37,180 nucleotides of DNA from a virus: positions 1 to 37,180 of the IMG/VR virus record IMGVR_UViG_3300045303_000020; one strand, 5' to 3'. The stretch's first letter is position 1; every line of letters begins with the position of its first letter. The notes beneath the pieces are model-generated. The model was given only the letters and a program-made list of their open reading frames with translations. It was not told where the DNA came from and did no database searches. Positions 15,195 through 21,098 of this stretch are shown here, in pieces. Both the position numbers and the translations under genes were made by a program.

Positions 15195-15844
15195 GCTGCC
15201 TCTCTCGGGAATTTCGCCGCAAGCTCGATGCCCTTCGCCTTGATGCGCTTGTGCGCCTCGACGTCGCCGCCCTGCTGCGCGATGGCGAGCGCCTTCTCCA
15301 GGCGCTGGCGCAGATCGTCGATGCTCGTTGCTTCGTCGAGAGACGCGATAAGATCTGCCTCGGCACTCGGATCGAGGCCGTTAGTCGCGGGTTCGCCCTC
15401 GACGCCGTTCGCCTCGGGTTCGTCCGGCGCGCGCGGCACGTCTTCGCCGGCGTAGATGTACAGCCCGAGCCCGTGCAGCGCGATCGCCTTGACGAGACAG
15501 CGCTGCATCGCCGTGTTGACCGCGAAGGCATCGGGCGCCGCAATGGCCTGGTTGCGGTGATTCATCACGGGCAGATGCATCGTGCGCGGCTTGCCGAACG
15601 CTGTCACGGTGCAGACGACTTGCATCGTCTCGCCGAACATGCGCGGCTCGCCGTATTCCCACTTGGCATCCGGGTCGCGGCGCAGCAGTTGGTCGACCGC
15701 CCACGCCCACGACAGGTACTTGAGGGTGCCCTTCTTCTCGACGTACTTGCCGACGTCGATCGCGGCGAGTTCGGTGAAGTGGTTCTTCGCTTCCATCTGC
15801 TGCTGCTCCTCTTGTTGCTGTTGGTGGCCGAGATCGGTGTCCAT
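15191..15844 (-). CDS. Single-strand annealing protein of the Sak/DUF1071 family
   Basis: HFTELAAIDVGKYVEKKGTL followed by KYLSWAWAVDQLLRR is the diagnostic start of the DUF1071/Sak annealing proteins, which pair complementary single strands. The C-terminal 80 residues form an acidic linker and a helical tail (DLRQRLEKALAIAQQ). Start choice is open. ATG 15844 sits in a TGATG overlap but has a poor ribosome site and adds a Gln/Glu-rich leader. ATG 15796 has AGAGGAG 9 nt upstream and matches the family N-terminus. The partner exonuclease and NinB follow. Confidence 0.87.
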   Translation of the reverse strand: MDTDLGHQQQQEEQQQMEAKNHFTELAAIDVGKYVEKKGTLKYLSWAWAVDQLLRRDPDAKWEYGEPRMFGETMQVVCTVTAFGKPRTMHLPVMNHRNQAIAAPDAFAVNTAMQRCLVKAIALHGLGLYIYAGEDVPRAPDEPEANGVEGEPATNGLDPSAEADLIASLDEATSIDDLRQRLEKALAIAQQGGDVEAHKRIKAKGIELAAKFPREAA

Positions 15845-16035
15845 CAACGGAACCATCCGAAACAGAGGCCGAGCACGATGAACCCGGCGATGCCGGTCAT
15901 CACGGTGCAGAGCACAAAGCCGCCGATGCGCTCGAAGCGGTGCGAGACGAACACCGGATCGCGCGGCAGTTGCCGACGGAACGCGTAGTGGTCGGGGTTG
16001 TAGTCCGCCTGGCTGGAGATGTCGGAGCGGTTCAT
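15844..16035 (-). CDS. Small single-span membrane protein, 63 aa
   Basis: The polar N-terminal 35 residues (NRSDISSQADYNPDHYAFRR and on) are followed by one membrane helix (GGFVLCTVMTGIAGFIVLGL) and a short FGWFR end. The orientation is probably N-in. The family is not recognised. It overlaps both neighbours in the left operon. A membrane protein next to recombination genes may be a superinfection or host-interaction factor, but nothing in the sequence decides this. Confidence 0.68.
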   Translation of the reverse strand: MNRSDISSQADYNPDHYAFRRQLPRDPVFVSHRFERIGGFVLCTVMTGIAGFIVLGLCFGWFR

Positions 16036-16217
16036 GCTGAAACCGGCTCGCGGCGGTAGATGGCGAGCGCGTCACTGATGCCATCGCGCTTGCCGGCTAT
16101 GTGGGCGAGCGCGATGACCGTCTCGACGTCCGTCCGGTTCGCGGCGTCGATTGGCACAACCAAATTGACCAGCTCCATGAAGGCGGCGTCGTCGGTGAGT
16201 TCGTTCGGCAGTTTCAC
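16032..16217 (-). CDS. Hypothetical early protein, 61 aa, GTG start
   Basis: A GGAGGA site 6 nt upstream makes GTG 16217 the best start (V-K-L-P-N-E-L); an earlier in-frame GTG at 16256 overlaps the previous gene without a ribosome site. The product is a small mixed-charge helical protein (AFMELVNLVVPIDAANRTDV). The family is not recognised. Its end overlaps the membrane protein start (ATGA). Confidence 0.62.
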   Translation of the reverse strand: MKLPNELTDDAAFMELVNLVVPIDAANRTDVETVIALAHIAGKRDGISDALAIYRREPVSA

Positions 16218-16230
16218 GACTGTTCCTCCG

Positions 16231-16356
16231 TCACGAGCCGTTCGGGAATGCGCCACGGCCTTTGCAGCGGTCGCAGATCACGCGAACCAGCTTCGGCACG
16301 GTCAGCGCCTGGTCGATCGCTTCGTCGAGCAGCGGGTCGTGTTCGAAGAAGTTCAT
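16231..16356 (-). CDS. Tiny zinc-motif protein, 41 aa
   Basis: ATG 16356 follows a GGGGGAAGC ribosome site and opens 41 codons. The sequence holds a CDRCKGRG motif (residues 28-35), the half-knuckle seen in DnaJ-type and other small zinc domains. With only one CxxC, zinc binding would need a dimer. Its start overlaps the stop of the upstream gene as ATGA, and 13 nt separate it from the next gene. Confidence 0.6.
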   Translation of the reverse strand: MNFFEHDPLLDEAIDQALTVPKLVRVICDRCKGRGAFPNGS

Positions 16357-16574
16357 GCTTCCCCCGTTGCGGCGATGGCGCGGCGCTTGCGCATAACATC
16401 GCGGCCGACGCGTGCGGATTCGACGCCAAAAATGTCGGCGATCAATGCGGACGTGACGTACTCGGACGCGCGACGCTCGCAGTCAGATTGATCCTCCTCG
16501 TCGGCCGTTTCGATGCCGGCCTCGTCGTTCAGCGCGATCCATTCGATCGCGGCGCGGTAGCTTGCGCGATTCAT
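16353..16574 (-). CDS. Conserved small phage protein, 73 aa
   Basis: The pattern MNRASYRAAIEWIALNDEAG, then YVTSALIADIFGVESARVGR, matches a widespread small protein of proteobacterial temperate phages; its function is unknown. The start ATG 16574 shares the GGGGGAAGCATGAA block with the gene that follows. A longer frame from 16685 is out of keeping with that family start. Confidence 0.78.
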   Translation of the reverse strand: MNRASYRAAIEWIALNDEAGIETADEEDQSDCERRASEYVTSALIADIFGVESARVGRDVMRKRRAIAATGEA

Positions 16575-16945
16575 GCTTCCCCCGTGCAATCGAGCCACGT
16601 TGTTCTGCAGGCGCTGTCGTTGCAGATGTAGAGGTCCGTCATCTCGCGCTCGCGGCGGATGTCGCTGCCGGCGCACTTCGGGCACTCGAGGCCCGCATCG
16701 ACGCGGCGCTCGCGCTCGCGCATCTCGCGGAGGTCGGCGAGCAGCGTGTCGTCGCCCAGCGTCTTGACGCCTGCGATGCGGCGGGTGAGGTCGAGGCGCA
16801 GGCTGTTGGCGCTGCGCGCCAGCGCCATCTCCTGCCGTTCCTCCGCAGCGCGTTCCTCACGCTCGGCGCGGACTTCCTCGCGGTACTGCGCGTCGTCCGC
16901 TTCGTCGCGAACCATCTGATCGAAGGCGTAACCGTGGCCGCTCAT
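16571..16945 (-). CDS. Coiled-coil protein with C-terminal zinc ribbon, 124 aa
   Basis: The N-terminal two thirds form a charged coiled coil (QYREEVRAEREERAAEERQE). The C-terminus has CPKCAGSD and YICNDSAC, two CxxC-like knuckles about 20 residues apart that form a zinc-ribbon pattern. The family is not recognised. A start at ATG 16945 with GGAGG 6 nt upstream, overlapping the previous stop by ATGA, is preferred to 17008. Confidence 0.7.
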   Translation of the reverse strand: MSGHGYAFDQMVRDEADDAQYREEVRAEREERAAEERQEMALARSANSLRLDLTRRIAGVKTLGDDTLLADLREMRERERRVDAGLECPKCAGSDIRREREMTDLYICNDSACRTTWLDCTGEA

Positions 16946-17154
16946 GCTGCCTCCGCGACGGTGCGATGCTTCGGCGTAACACCCACAAGCAAAGCCTCGG
17001 GAATGCATTGCGGACGGCGGAAGTTACCGTTGATGACAACCAGATGCGCCGGCCGATTGACGCTGACGACTATCGACCGTTTGACGTTGCCGTCGTTGCC
17101 GATGTAGCGGATCTGGTCGCCAGGGCGAACGGACTCGAAGAGGGTGGGAGTCAT
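16942..17154 (-). CDS. Hypothetical early protein, 70 aa
   Basis: A small beta-rich protein (FESVRPGDQIRYIGNDGNVK, then HLVVINGNFRRPQ) that looks like a compact barrel of KOW or SH3 type, although no family can be named. It is the second gene of the left operon, starting 2 nt after the previous stop, and ends in ATGA. A promoter-proximal position fits anti-host or antitermination-type functions, but that is only inferred from position. Confidence 0.65.
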   Translation of the reverse strand: MTPTLFESVRPGDQIRYIGNDGNVKRSIVVSVNRPAHLVVINGNFRRPQCIPEALLVGVTPKHRTVAEAA

Positions 17155-17156
17155 GA

Positions 17157-17291
17157 TCAGAATCCACCGTCGAACGTGAGGACGAAGCCGCGCGATTCCT
17201 CGACAACGCGGAAGCCGGCCGAACTGCCGGTGAACGCCTTAAGAAATTCGGCGAGCGCCGCGGCGTCCTTGAAAACAATCGATCCGTTCAT
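17157..17291 (-). CDS. First gene of the left operon, hypothetical, 44 aa
   Basis: ATG 17291 lies behind a GGGAG ribosome site, about 35 nt downstream of the predicted PL start point. The product (MNGSIVFKDAAALAEFLKAF, then SAGFRVVEESRGFVLTFDG) is a small alpha/beta protein with no known family. As the first PL gene it holds the position of lambda N, but it is not basic and shows no N-like arginine-rich motif, so antitermination is not suggested. Confidence 0.65.
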   Translation of the reverse strand: MNGSIVFKDAAALAEFLKAFTGSSAGFRVVEESRGFVLTFDGGF

Positions 17292-17332
17292 CTGCTTCTC
17301 CCGTAAGGCGCTTGTCGTAGCGCGTTAGAGAG

Positions 17333-17361
17333 ATATTAACCAACAGATTGTTGGACGTCAA
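17333..17361 (-). promoter_or_regulatory. Leftward early promoter PL
   Basis: On the minus strand TTGACG (17361-17356) and TAATAT (17338-17333) are separated by exactly 17 bp, close to the sigma-70 consensus. The spacer contains operator O1 and the -35 is flanked by operator O2. Transcription should begin near 17326 and read the whole left operon. Confidence 0.8.
17340..17354. promoter_or_regulatory. Operator O1 in the PL spacer
   Basis: CCAACAgatTGTTGG is a perfect palindrome with 6-bp arms and a 3-bp centre, lying wholly between the -35 and -10 boxes of PL. A bound repressor would block RNA polymerase directly. Its sequence is repeated with one change in PR. Confidence 0.78.
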
Positions 17362-17374
17362 CAACTAATTGTTG
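17359..17374. promoter_or_regulatory. Operator O2 upstream of PL
   Basis: CAACAActaaTTGTTG has perfect 6-bp arms with a 4-bp centre. It overlaps the upstream edge of the PL -35, and its centre lies about two helical turns from that of O1, so both dimers would sit on the same DNA face. This fits cooperative repressor binding. Confidence 0.7.
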
Positions 17375-17439
17375 GGGATATGGGCGCAAGCAGGCACGCG
17401 CCGACGAACGGTCAGTGCGGCTAGGCGATCAGGGACTGG

Positions 17440-17874
17440 CTACTGCGTGCCGCTGCGGGGGCCCTTCCCCAGCGGGTTGGTGGCGTCGGGCTCGTTGAAC
17501 TCCTCCAGCAGCTCGACGGCGCGGCGGCGGACCGCTTCCTTCATCCACTCTTTGCGCAGGCCGCGGTAGGCCCGCAGGAGCGCGATCTCGTCCTCGTCGG
17601 TGACGTGCTCGCCGCGCATCTGCGGCAGCGCGGCCGGGCCCCTCGGCCCATAGCGGAGATCGGCAACGTCGAGGCCGATCATCTTCGCCAGCTTCTTCAT
17701 TTGCGTATCACGCGGCATGCGTTCACCCCGCATCCAGAGGCGGACCGCCTCAGGATCAACCTGGAGCGTGTCCACGATTATTTTTGGCCTGATACCGGCG
17801 CGTTGCATGCCTACCGTAAGCCGCTGACCGAACTCCAGGTACTTCGACTTCCTCTTCGGTTCGTCAGCGGCCAC
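17440..17874 (-). CDS. Probable CI-type lysogeny repressor without a peptidase domain, about 144 aa
   Basis: The gene is divergent from the Cro-like gene and lies between operators O1/O2 and O3, the position of cI. Residues about 15-60 contain an HTH-like unit (IIVDTLQVDPEAVRLWMRGE, then MPRDTQMKKLAKMIGLDVAD). The C-terminus is helical and charged and lacks the Ser/Lys S24 peptidase domain of lambda CI. The open frame begins at ATG 17964, overlapping O3 and the opposite start. GTG 17874 is preferred because it leaves O3 outside the coding region, but it has no strong ribosome site, so the start is uncertain. Confidence 0.72.
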   Translation of the reverse strand: MAADEPKRKSKYLEFGQRLTVGMQRAGIRPKIIVDTLQVDPEAVRLWMRGERMPRDTQMKKLAKMIGLDVADLRYGPRGPAALPQMRGEHVTDEDEIALLRAYRGLRKEWMKEAVRRRAVELLEEFNEPDATNPLGKGPRSGTQ

Positions 17875-17925
17875 GACCCCAAGACTGCCAATAAAAGCTT
17901 GGGCGGTCAGCCCCGCAGATTGTCG

Positions 17926-17955
17926 TTGACGTCCCCAACGATTTGTTGGTAACCT
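17926..17955 (+). promoter_or_regulatory. Rightward early promoter PR
   Basis: TTGACG (17926-17931), an 18-bp spacer and TAACCT (17950-17955) form a promoter that resembles PL: both begin TTGACGTCC and carry a CCAAC...TTGTTGG operator in the spacer. The predicted start point is about 17962, practically at the ATG of the Cro-like gene. Confidence 0.72.
17935..17949. promoter_or_regulatory. Operator O3 in the PR spacer
   Basis: CCAACGattTGTTGG matches O1 in 5 of 6 positions of the left arm and all of the right arm. It fills the gap between the PR -35 and -10, and it lies just upstream of the preferred repressor start. It could therefore serve both repression of PR and autoregulation. Confidence 0.75.
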
Positions 17956-17962
17956 ATGTTCC

Positions 17963-18211
17963 ATGAAAAATCAATCGGAAGTTATCGCCGAGGCCATCGT
18001 CAAAGGCGGCGGCGTTCGGCGCGTGGCGATCGCCATGAAGATGAGCGAGGAGGGCGTGCGTCTGTGGCGCGTTCGCGGCTTCGTGCCGGCGAAGCGCCTG
18101 GTCGAGTTCGCGCGGCTGACGGGCGTTGGGCGGGAACGGCTCGCACCTGACCTATACGCCGACTTCCCGACGCGCAGGCGTGGATCGAGGGCGGTGGCTG
18201 AAGCGCCATGA
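17963..18211 (+). CDS. Cro/YdaS-like HTH repressor, 82 aa, probably leaderless
   Basis: GGVRRVAIAMKMSEEGVRLW followed by RVRGFVPAKRLVEFARLTG is the helix-turn-helix of the YdaS/Cro class, and LAPDLYADFP is a typical ending of that fold. Its position as first PR gene, opposite the repressor, gives it the role of Cro, a competing repressor of the operators. ATG 17963 lies 7 nt after the -10 box with no Shine-Dalgarno, so the mRNA probably starts at or next to the start codon. Confidence 0.82.
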   Translation: MKNQSEVIAEAIVKGGGVRRVAIAMKMSEEGVRLWRVRGFVPAKRLVEFARLTGVGRERLAPDLYADFPTRRRGSRAVAEAP

Positions 18212-18516
18212 CCGAAGTGTCCGACTCGGTCGATTCAATTACACGCAAATCGTTGACGACGATATTGAACGCCGTTGAATTGGTCGGGCAAAACACGATC
18301 GCCGACGCGTGCGGCGTCGACAACTCGACGATCACCGGCGACAAGGCGAAGTACTGGCCGCGGTTTGCCAAGACGCTCGCGGTCGCGGGACTCAAGGTCG
18401 TTCCGGCCGGCTCCCGCTGCTACACGCCGGAGTCGATCGAGCCGCTCCTCGCACTCGCCAAGCAGCGCATGGCGCAGCTCACCAGCGTGAACGAATTGGA
18501 GTGGGGCGAGACGTGA
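18208..18516 (+). CDS. cII: CII-family transcription activator, 102 aa
   Basis: RKSLTTILNAVELVGQNTIA, then DACGVDNSTITGDKAKYWPR and FAKTLAVAGLKVVP, match the phage CII family, including the HTH (IADACGVDNSTIT) and the helix that forms the tetramer. In lambda, CII activates establishment promoters for repressor and integrase and acts as the lysogeny timer. Order cro, cII, replication genes is the lambdoid one. Its binding site could not be placed with confidence. It overlaps the previous gene by 4 nt. Confidence 0.85.
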   Translation: MTEVSDSVDSITRKSLTTILNAVELVGQNTIADACGVDNSTITGDKAKYWPRFAKTLAVAGLKVVPAGSRCYTPESIEPLLALAKQRMAQLTSVNELEWGET

Positions 18517-18677
18517 ACGCCGCGCCGAACGAGAACAAAACGTGCCATGTGCCAGTGTGGCTGGCGCCCGAGATGGCGCTCGTGCTGAAGCGCTTGGCGC
18601 TGCGGGACCGACGCAAGGTTAGCGCGTATGTCCGCATGGTGCTCGAGCGGCATATCGCCGTGCGGAGGGATACGTGA
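18513..18677 (+). CDS. Ribbon-helix-helix-like small protein, 54 aa
   Basis: GTG 18513 overlaps the previous stop as GTGA. The sequence VPVWLAPEMALVLKRLALRD followed by RRKVSAYVRMVLERHI has the strand-helix-helix layout of Arc/CopG DNA-binding proteins. It may be a regulator of the right operon. The assignment rests on pattern only. Confidence 0.65.
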   Translation: MNAAPNENKTCHVPVWLAPEMALVLKRLALRDRRKVSAYVRMVLERHIAVRRDT

Positions 18678-19102
18678 CGCACTGGACGCAGGAGCAGCTC
18701 GACGCCTACAAGGCCCGCGCCGCGGCGCCTGACGAGCATTGCGTGCTGCTCGCGCCGGTCGCTGCGCTACCCACGCCCGAATCCGCGGTCCTGAAGGCCG
18801 TTCTCGACGTGCTGCGGCTGCATCGCGGCGTGGCCTGGTGCGCGCGCATGAACTCAGGGCGCTTTCAGATCGAGGGCCGGTGGGTGCAGGCGTCGTTCAA
18901 GGGTTGCGCGGACATCCTCGGGCAGCTCACCGACGGGCGACTGCTCGCGATCGAATGCAAGTCGGACAAGGGCAAGACGACGGACGAGCAGGCCGCGTTC
19001 CTGCGGCACGTTCGCGACAACCACGGCATCGCATTCGTCGCAAGATCGGTCGACGACGTGATGGTCAACCTGTCTGCAGTGCTCGCCGGCGAGGCCGCGT
19101 GA
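18674..19102 (+). CDS. VRR-NUC-type nuclease, 142 aa
   Basis: The motif set Asp80 (KGCADILG), Glu94 and Lys96 (LLAIECKSDKGKT), with TTDEQAAFL following, is the VRR-NUC variant of the PD-(D/E)XK fold. Stand-alone phage VRR-NUC proteins act on branched DNA and may resolve replication or recombination intermediates. The N-terminal 35 residues are outside the core domain. The start is GTG 18674 (GTGA overlap), and the end overlaps the PP-loop gene in the same way. Confidence 0.85.
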   Translation: MTHWTQEQLDAYKARAAAPDEHCVLLAPVAALPTPESAVLKAVLDVLRLHRGVAWCARMNSGRFQIEGRWVQASFKGCADILGQLTDGRLLAIECKSDKGKTTDEQAAFLRHVRDNHGIAFVARSVDDVMVNLSAVLAGEAA

Positions 19103-19956
19103 ATCCATTCCGCATCGACGGGCCGGTCGCGTTCAGCGGCGGGCGGACGTCGGGTTACATGCTGCACGAAATCCTTCGCGCGCATCAATGGGTGCTGCCG
19201 GATGACGTCGTGCCGGTGTTCTGCAACACGGGGAAAGAGCACGACGCCACGCTCGACTTCGTGCAGGCGTGCGCGACGCACTGGTGCGTGCCGATTCGCT
19301 GGGTCGAGTATCGCAGCGCGAAGGTGCCGGTCGACCGTTGGCGCGAGGTCGACTATGCAACGGCCTCGCGCAATGGCGAGCCGTTCGAGGCGGCGATTCG
19401 GGCGACTAAGGGCTATCTTCCGAACCCCGTCAATCGCTACTGCACGGTCGAGCTAAAGATCCGCGCATCGCAGCGTTTCGCCGAATCAGACGTCGGAGGG
19501 ATGGTCGATGGACACACCCGCGTCGTCGGTCTTCGCGCGGATGAGCCGGGGCGCGTCAGCAAGGCCCGCGCGCGCGAATTGACCGGTAAGGACGGCGGTC
19601 GCCTTGATCTCGCCTTCCCGTTGTATGACGCCGGCCGCACGGTTGCCGATGTCACGGCGTTCTGGAAACGGCAGTCGTTCGACCTCGGCCTGCCGAACGT
19701 CAACGGCACGACGCCGCTCGGGAATTGCGACCTGTGTTTCCTCAAGGGCGCCGGCAAGCTTGCCTCGATCATCGCCGCGGAGCCGGAACGCGCGATCTGG
19801 TGGGCGAAGATGGAAAACCTAGCGGCACAAACGAGTGAGTCACCGTTGGGTGGTGTCTTTCGCAAGGACCGGCCCAGCTACGCCGCCATGCTGGCGCAGG
19901 GCAATCTGCGCTACGACGACGCGCCGGACACGATCGACTGCGCGTGTACCGACTGA
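19099..19956 (+). CDS. PAPS reductase-like PP-loop enzyme, 285 aa
   Basis: SGGRTS at residues 13-18 is the PP-loop (SGGxxS) that binds the alpha-phosphate of an adenylated substrate; Arg replaces the more usual Lys. FCNTGKEHDATLDF is the second conserved segment. Further on, NRYCTVELK (Cys115), HTRVVGLRADEP and GNCDLCFLKG (Cys210, Cys213) recur in phage PAPS reductase-like proteins. It lies in the early operon beside a nuclease and is clearly different from the virion-module enzyme. Reaction and substrate are unknown; nucleic-acid modification or anti-defence roles are possible. Confidence 0.85.
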   Translation: MNPFRIDGPVAFSGGRTSGYMLHEILRAHQWVLPDDVVPVFCNTGKEHDATLDFVQACATHWCVPIRWVEYRSAKVPVDRWREVDYATASRNGEPFEAAIRATKGYLPNPVNRYCTVELKIRASQRFAESDVGGMVDGHTRVVGLRADEPGRVSKARARELTGKDGGRLDLAFPLYDAGRTVADVTAFWKRQSFDLGLPNVNGTTPLGNCDLCFLKGAGKLASIIAAEPERAIWWAKMENLAAQTSESPLGGVFRKDRPSYAAMLAQGNLRYDDAPDTIDCACTD

Positions 19957-19981
19957 TGAACCACAACTGGGAGGCAACCGC

Positions 19982-20176
19982 ATGGATCTGATCGGCTTGC
20001 TCGTCACCGTCGTCGTGCTGGGGTTGGTGTTCTATCTGCTGTGGTGGCTGCTCGGCGTCATCGCCCTGCCCGAGCCATTCAACAAAGTCGCCATCGTGCT
20101 GCTCGCCTTGGTCGCCGTGGTGCTGCTGCTCGGCGTGCTGTTCGGCGGCATCAGCGTGCCGCGGCTGCGCCTGTGA
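19982..20176 (+). CDS. Two-span membrane protein, 64 aa
   Basis: Two hydrophobic helices (IGLLVTVVVLGLVFYLLWWL and VAIVLLALVAVVLLLGVLFG) are joined by the short LPEPFNK turn and end in RLRL. This matches the Thivi_2564-type small membrane protein found in bacteria and phages; its function is unknown. GGGAGG stands 8 nt before ATG 19982. It might act as a superinfection or lysis-linked factor, but its early position argues against a main holin. Confidence 0.75.
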   Translation: MDLIGLLVTVVVLGLVFYLLWWLLGVIALPEPFNKVAIVLLALVAVVLLLGVLFGGISVPRLRL

Positions 20177-20310
20177 CCTGTCCCGCCTGCCGCGATCAGC
20201 TCGCCGCGCACGCACGCGTGCCGGCGCTGTATCGCTGTCTCAACCCGTATTGCGCAGAGTTCGACCGATTCAAGATTCTGCGAAGTGCTCAAGCGGAGGA
20301 AAATGGGTGA
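20173..20310 (+). CDS. Small zinc-ribbon protein, 45 aa
   Basis: GTG 20173 overlaps the previous stop as GTGA. The product has CPAC at the N-terminus and CLNPYC further on, a four-cysteine zinc-ribbon pattern, then a charged tail. Such small ribbons accompany replication genes in several phages. The end overlaps the replication protein start. Function is unknown. Confidence 0.65.
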   Translation: MTCPACRDQLAAHARVPALYRCLNPYCAEFDRFKILRSAQAEENG

Positions 20311-21098
20311 AGCGCCCCGCGTTTATGTTCTATCCCGCCGATTGGCGGAAGGACACGGCGTTGCAGTTGTGTTCGATCGCAGCGCGGGGCGTATGGCTCG
20401 AGTTGCTGTGCGTGATGCACGAATGCACGCCCTACGGCCATCTGGCACTCAACGGCGCGCCGATGCCGGAAGCCAGCGCGGCCCGGCTGATCGGCGTCAC
20501 GGTGGCTGAATACCGGCGCGCGATGGTCGAGCTTGAGCGATCGGCGATCTTCAGTCGGACGGATGCCGGCGTGCTCTATTCGCGGCGGATGGTGCGCGAT
20601 GAGCGCGTTCGGTTGGCCCGTGCAAACGGTGGGCAATTGGGCGCGGAGTTCGGGCATCTGGGTGCTGAACACGGATCGAAGGGGGGTAGACCAAGCATTA
20701 AAAAGGGGGATCAAAAACCCCCCTTACATGACCCCTTAAAACCCCCCCCTTCATTTGCAGTTGCATTTGCAGTTACAGAAGTTCAAAAGCTATCGTCGAC
20801 TTCGTCGACTCGTCCGGTTGCACCGGACCCGCCGGAACCACCGGGCTTCCAAGCGTTCTGGGGTGCCTACCCGGCAACCCGGCGACGAGTGGCAAAGGCC
20901 AAGTGCCTCGTCGTTTGGAAGCGGGGTGGCCTGGAACCGCTTGCGGTGGCGATCGTCGAGCACGTGACGGCGATGAGCGGCACCACGCAATGGCGCGACG
21001 GCTATGAGCCGGCGTCGCTGACCTACCTCAACCAACGCCGGTGGGAGGACGGGCTGCCGTCCGCCGCTGTCGACCAACCGCTACGGGTGGCAATGTGA
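20307..21098 (+). CDS. DUF1376-type replication initiator, lambda O-like, 263 aa
   Basis: The N-terminal domain KRPAFMFYPADWRKDTALQL, followed by AARGVWLELLCVMHE, is DUF1376 (YdaU-like). The C-terminal FQAFWGAYPATRRR, then SLTYLNQRRWEDG, is the usual second domain of these replication proteins. Between them (about residues 125-170) is a Lys/Pro-rich linker whose DNA carries unusual G and C tracts and tandem repeats, listed separately as a candidate origin. The GTG start at 20307 has GGAGG 7 nt upstream. It is followed by a helicase, as O is by P or a DnaB-type gene. Confidence 0.85.
   Translation: MKRPAFMFYPADWRKDTALQLCSIAARGVWLELLCVMHECTPYGHLALNGAPMPEASAARLIGVTVAEYRRAMVELERSAIFSRTDAGVLYSRRMVRDERVRLARANGGQLGAEFGHLGAEHGSKGGRPSIKKGDQKPPLHDPLKPPPSFAVAFAVTEVQKLSSTSSTRPVAPDPPEPPGFQAFWGAYPATRRRVAKAKCLVVWKRGGLEPLAVAIVEHVTAMSGTTQWRDGYEPASLTYLNQRRWEDGLPSAAVDQPLRVAM
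20678..20811. other. Candidate replication origin inside the replication gene
   Basis: This part of the gene differs sharply from its GC-balanced surroundings. An outer perfect 9-bp inverted repeat (GAAGGGGGG at 20678, CCCCCCTTC at 20744) encloses an inner 7-bp one (AAGGGGG at 20703, CCCCCTT at 20719). It is followed by an 11-bp tandem repeat CATTTGCAGTT (20752, 20764) and by GTCGACT repeats near 20797. Lambdoid origins lie in the linker of gene O in the same way. Confidence 0.45.

Noticed and set aside
16032-16256. Longer version of the small early gene starting at GTG 16256
   Set aside because: It overlaps the tiny zinc-motif gene and has no ribosome site, while GTG 16217 has GGAGGA at 6 nt.
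17157-17291. First PL gene as an N-type antiterminator
   Set aside because: It has the position of lambda N, but the protein is neither basic nor Arg-rich and no boxA/boxB-like site was seen.
18739-19098. Upstream extension of the early PP-loop gene
   Set aside because: It is the VRR-NUC gene read in another frame; the GTG at 19099 has the right overlap and family start.
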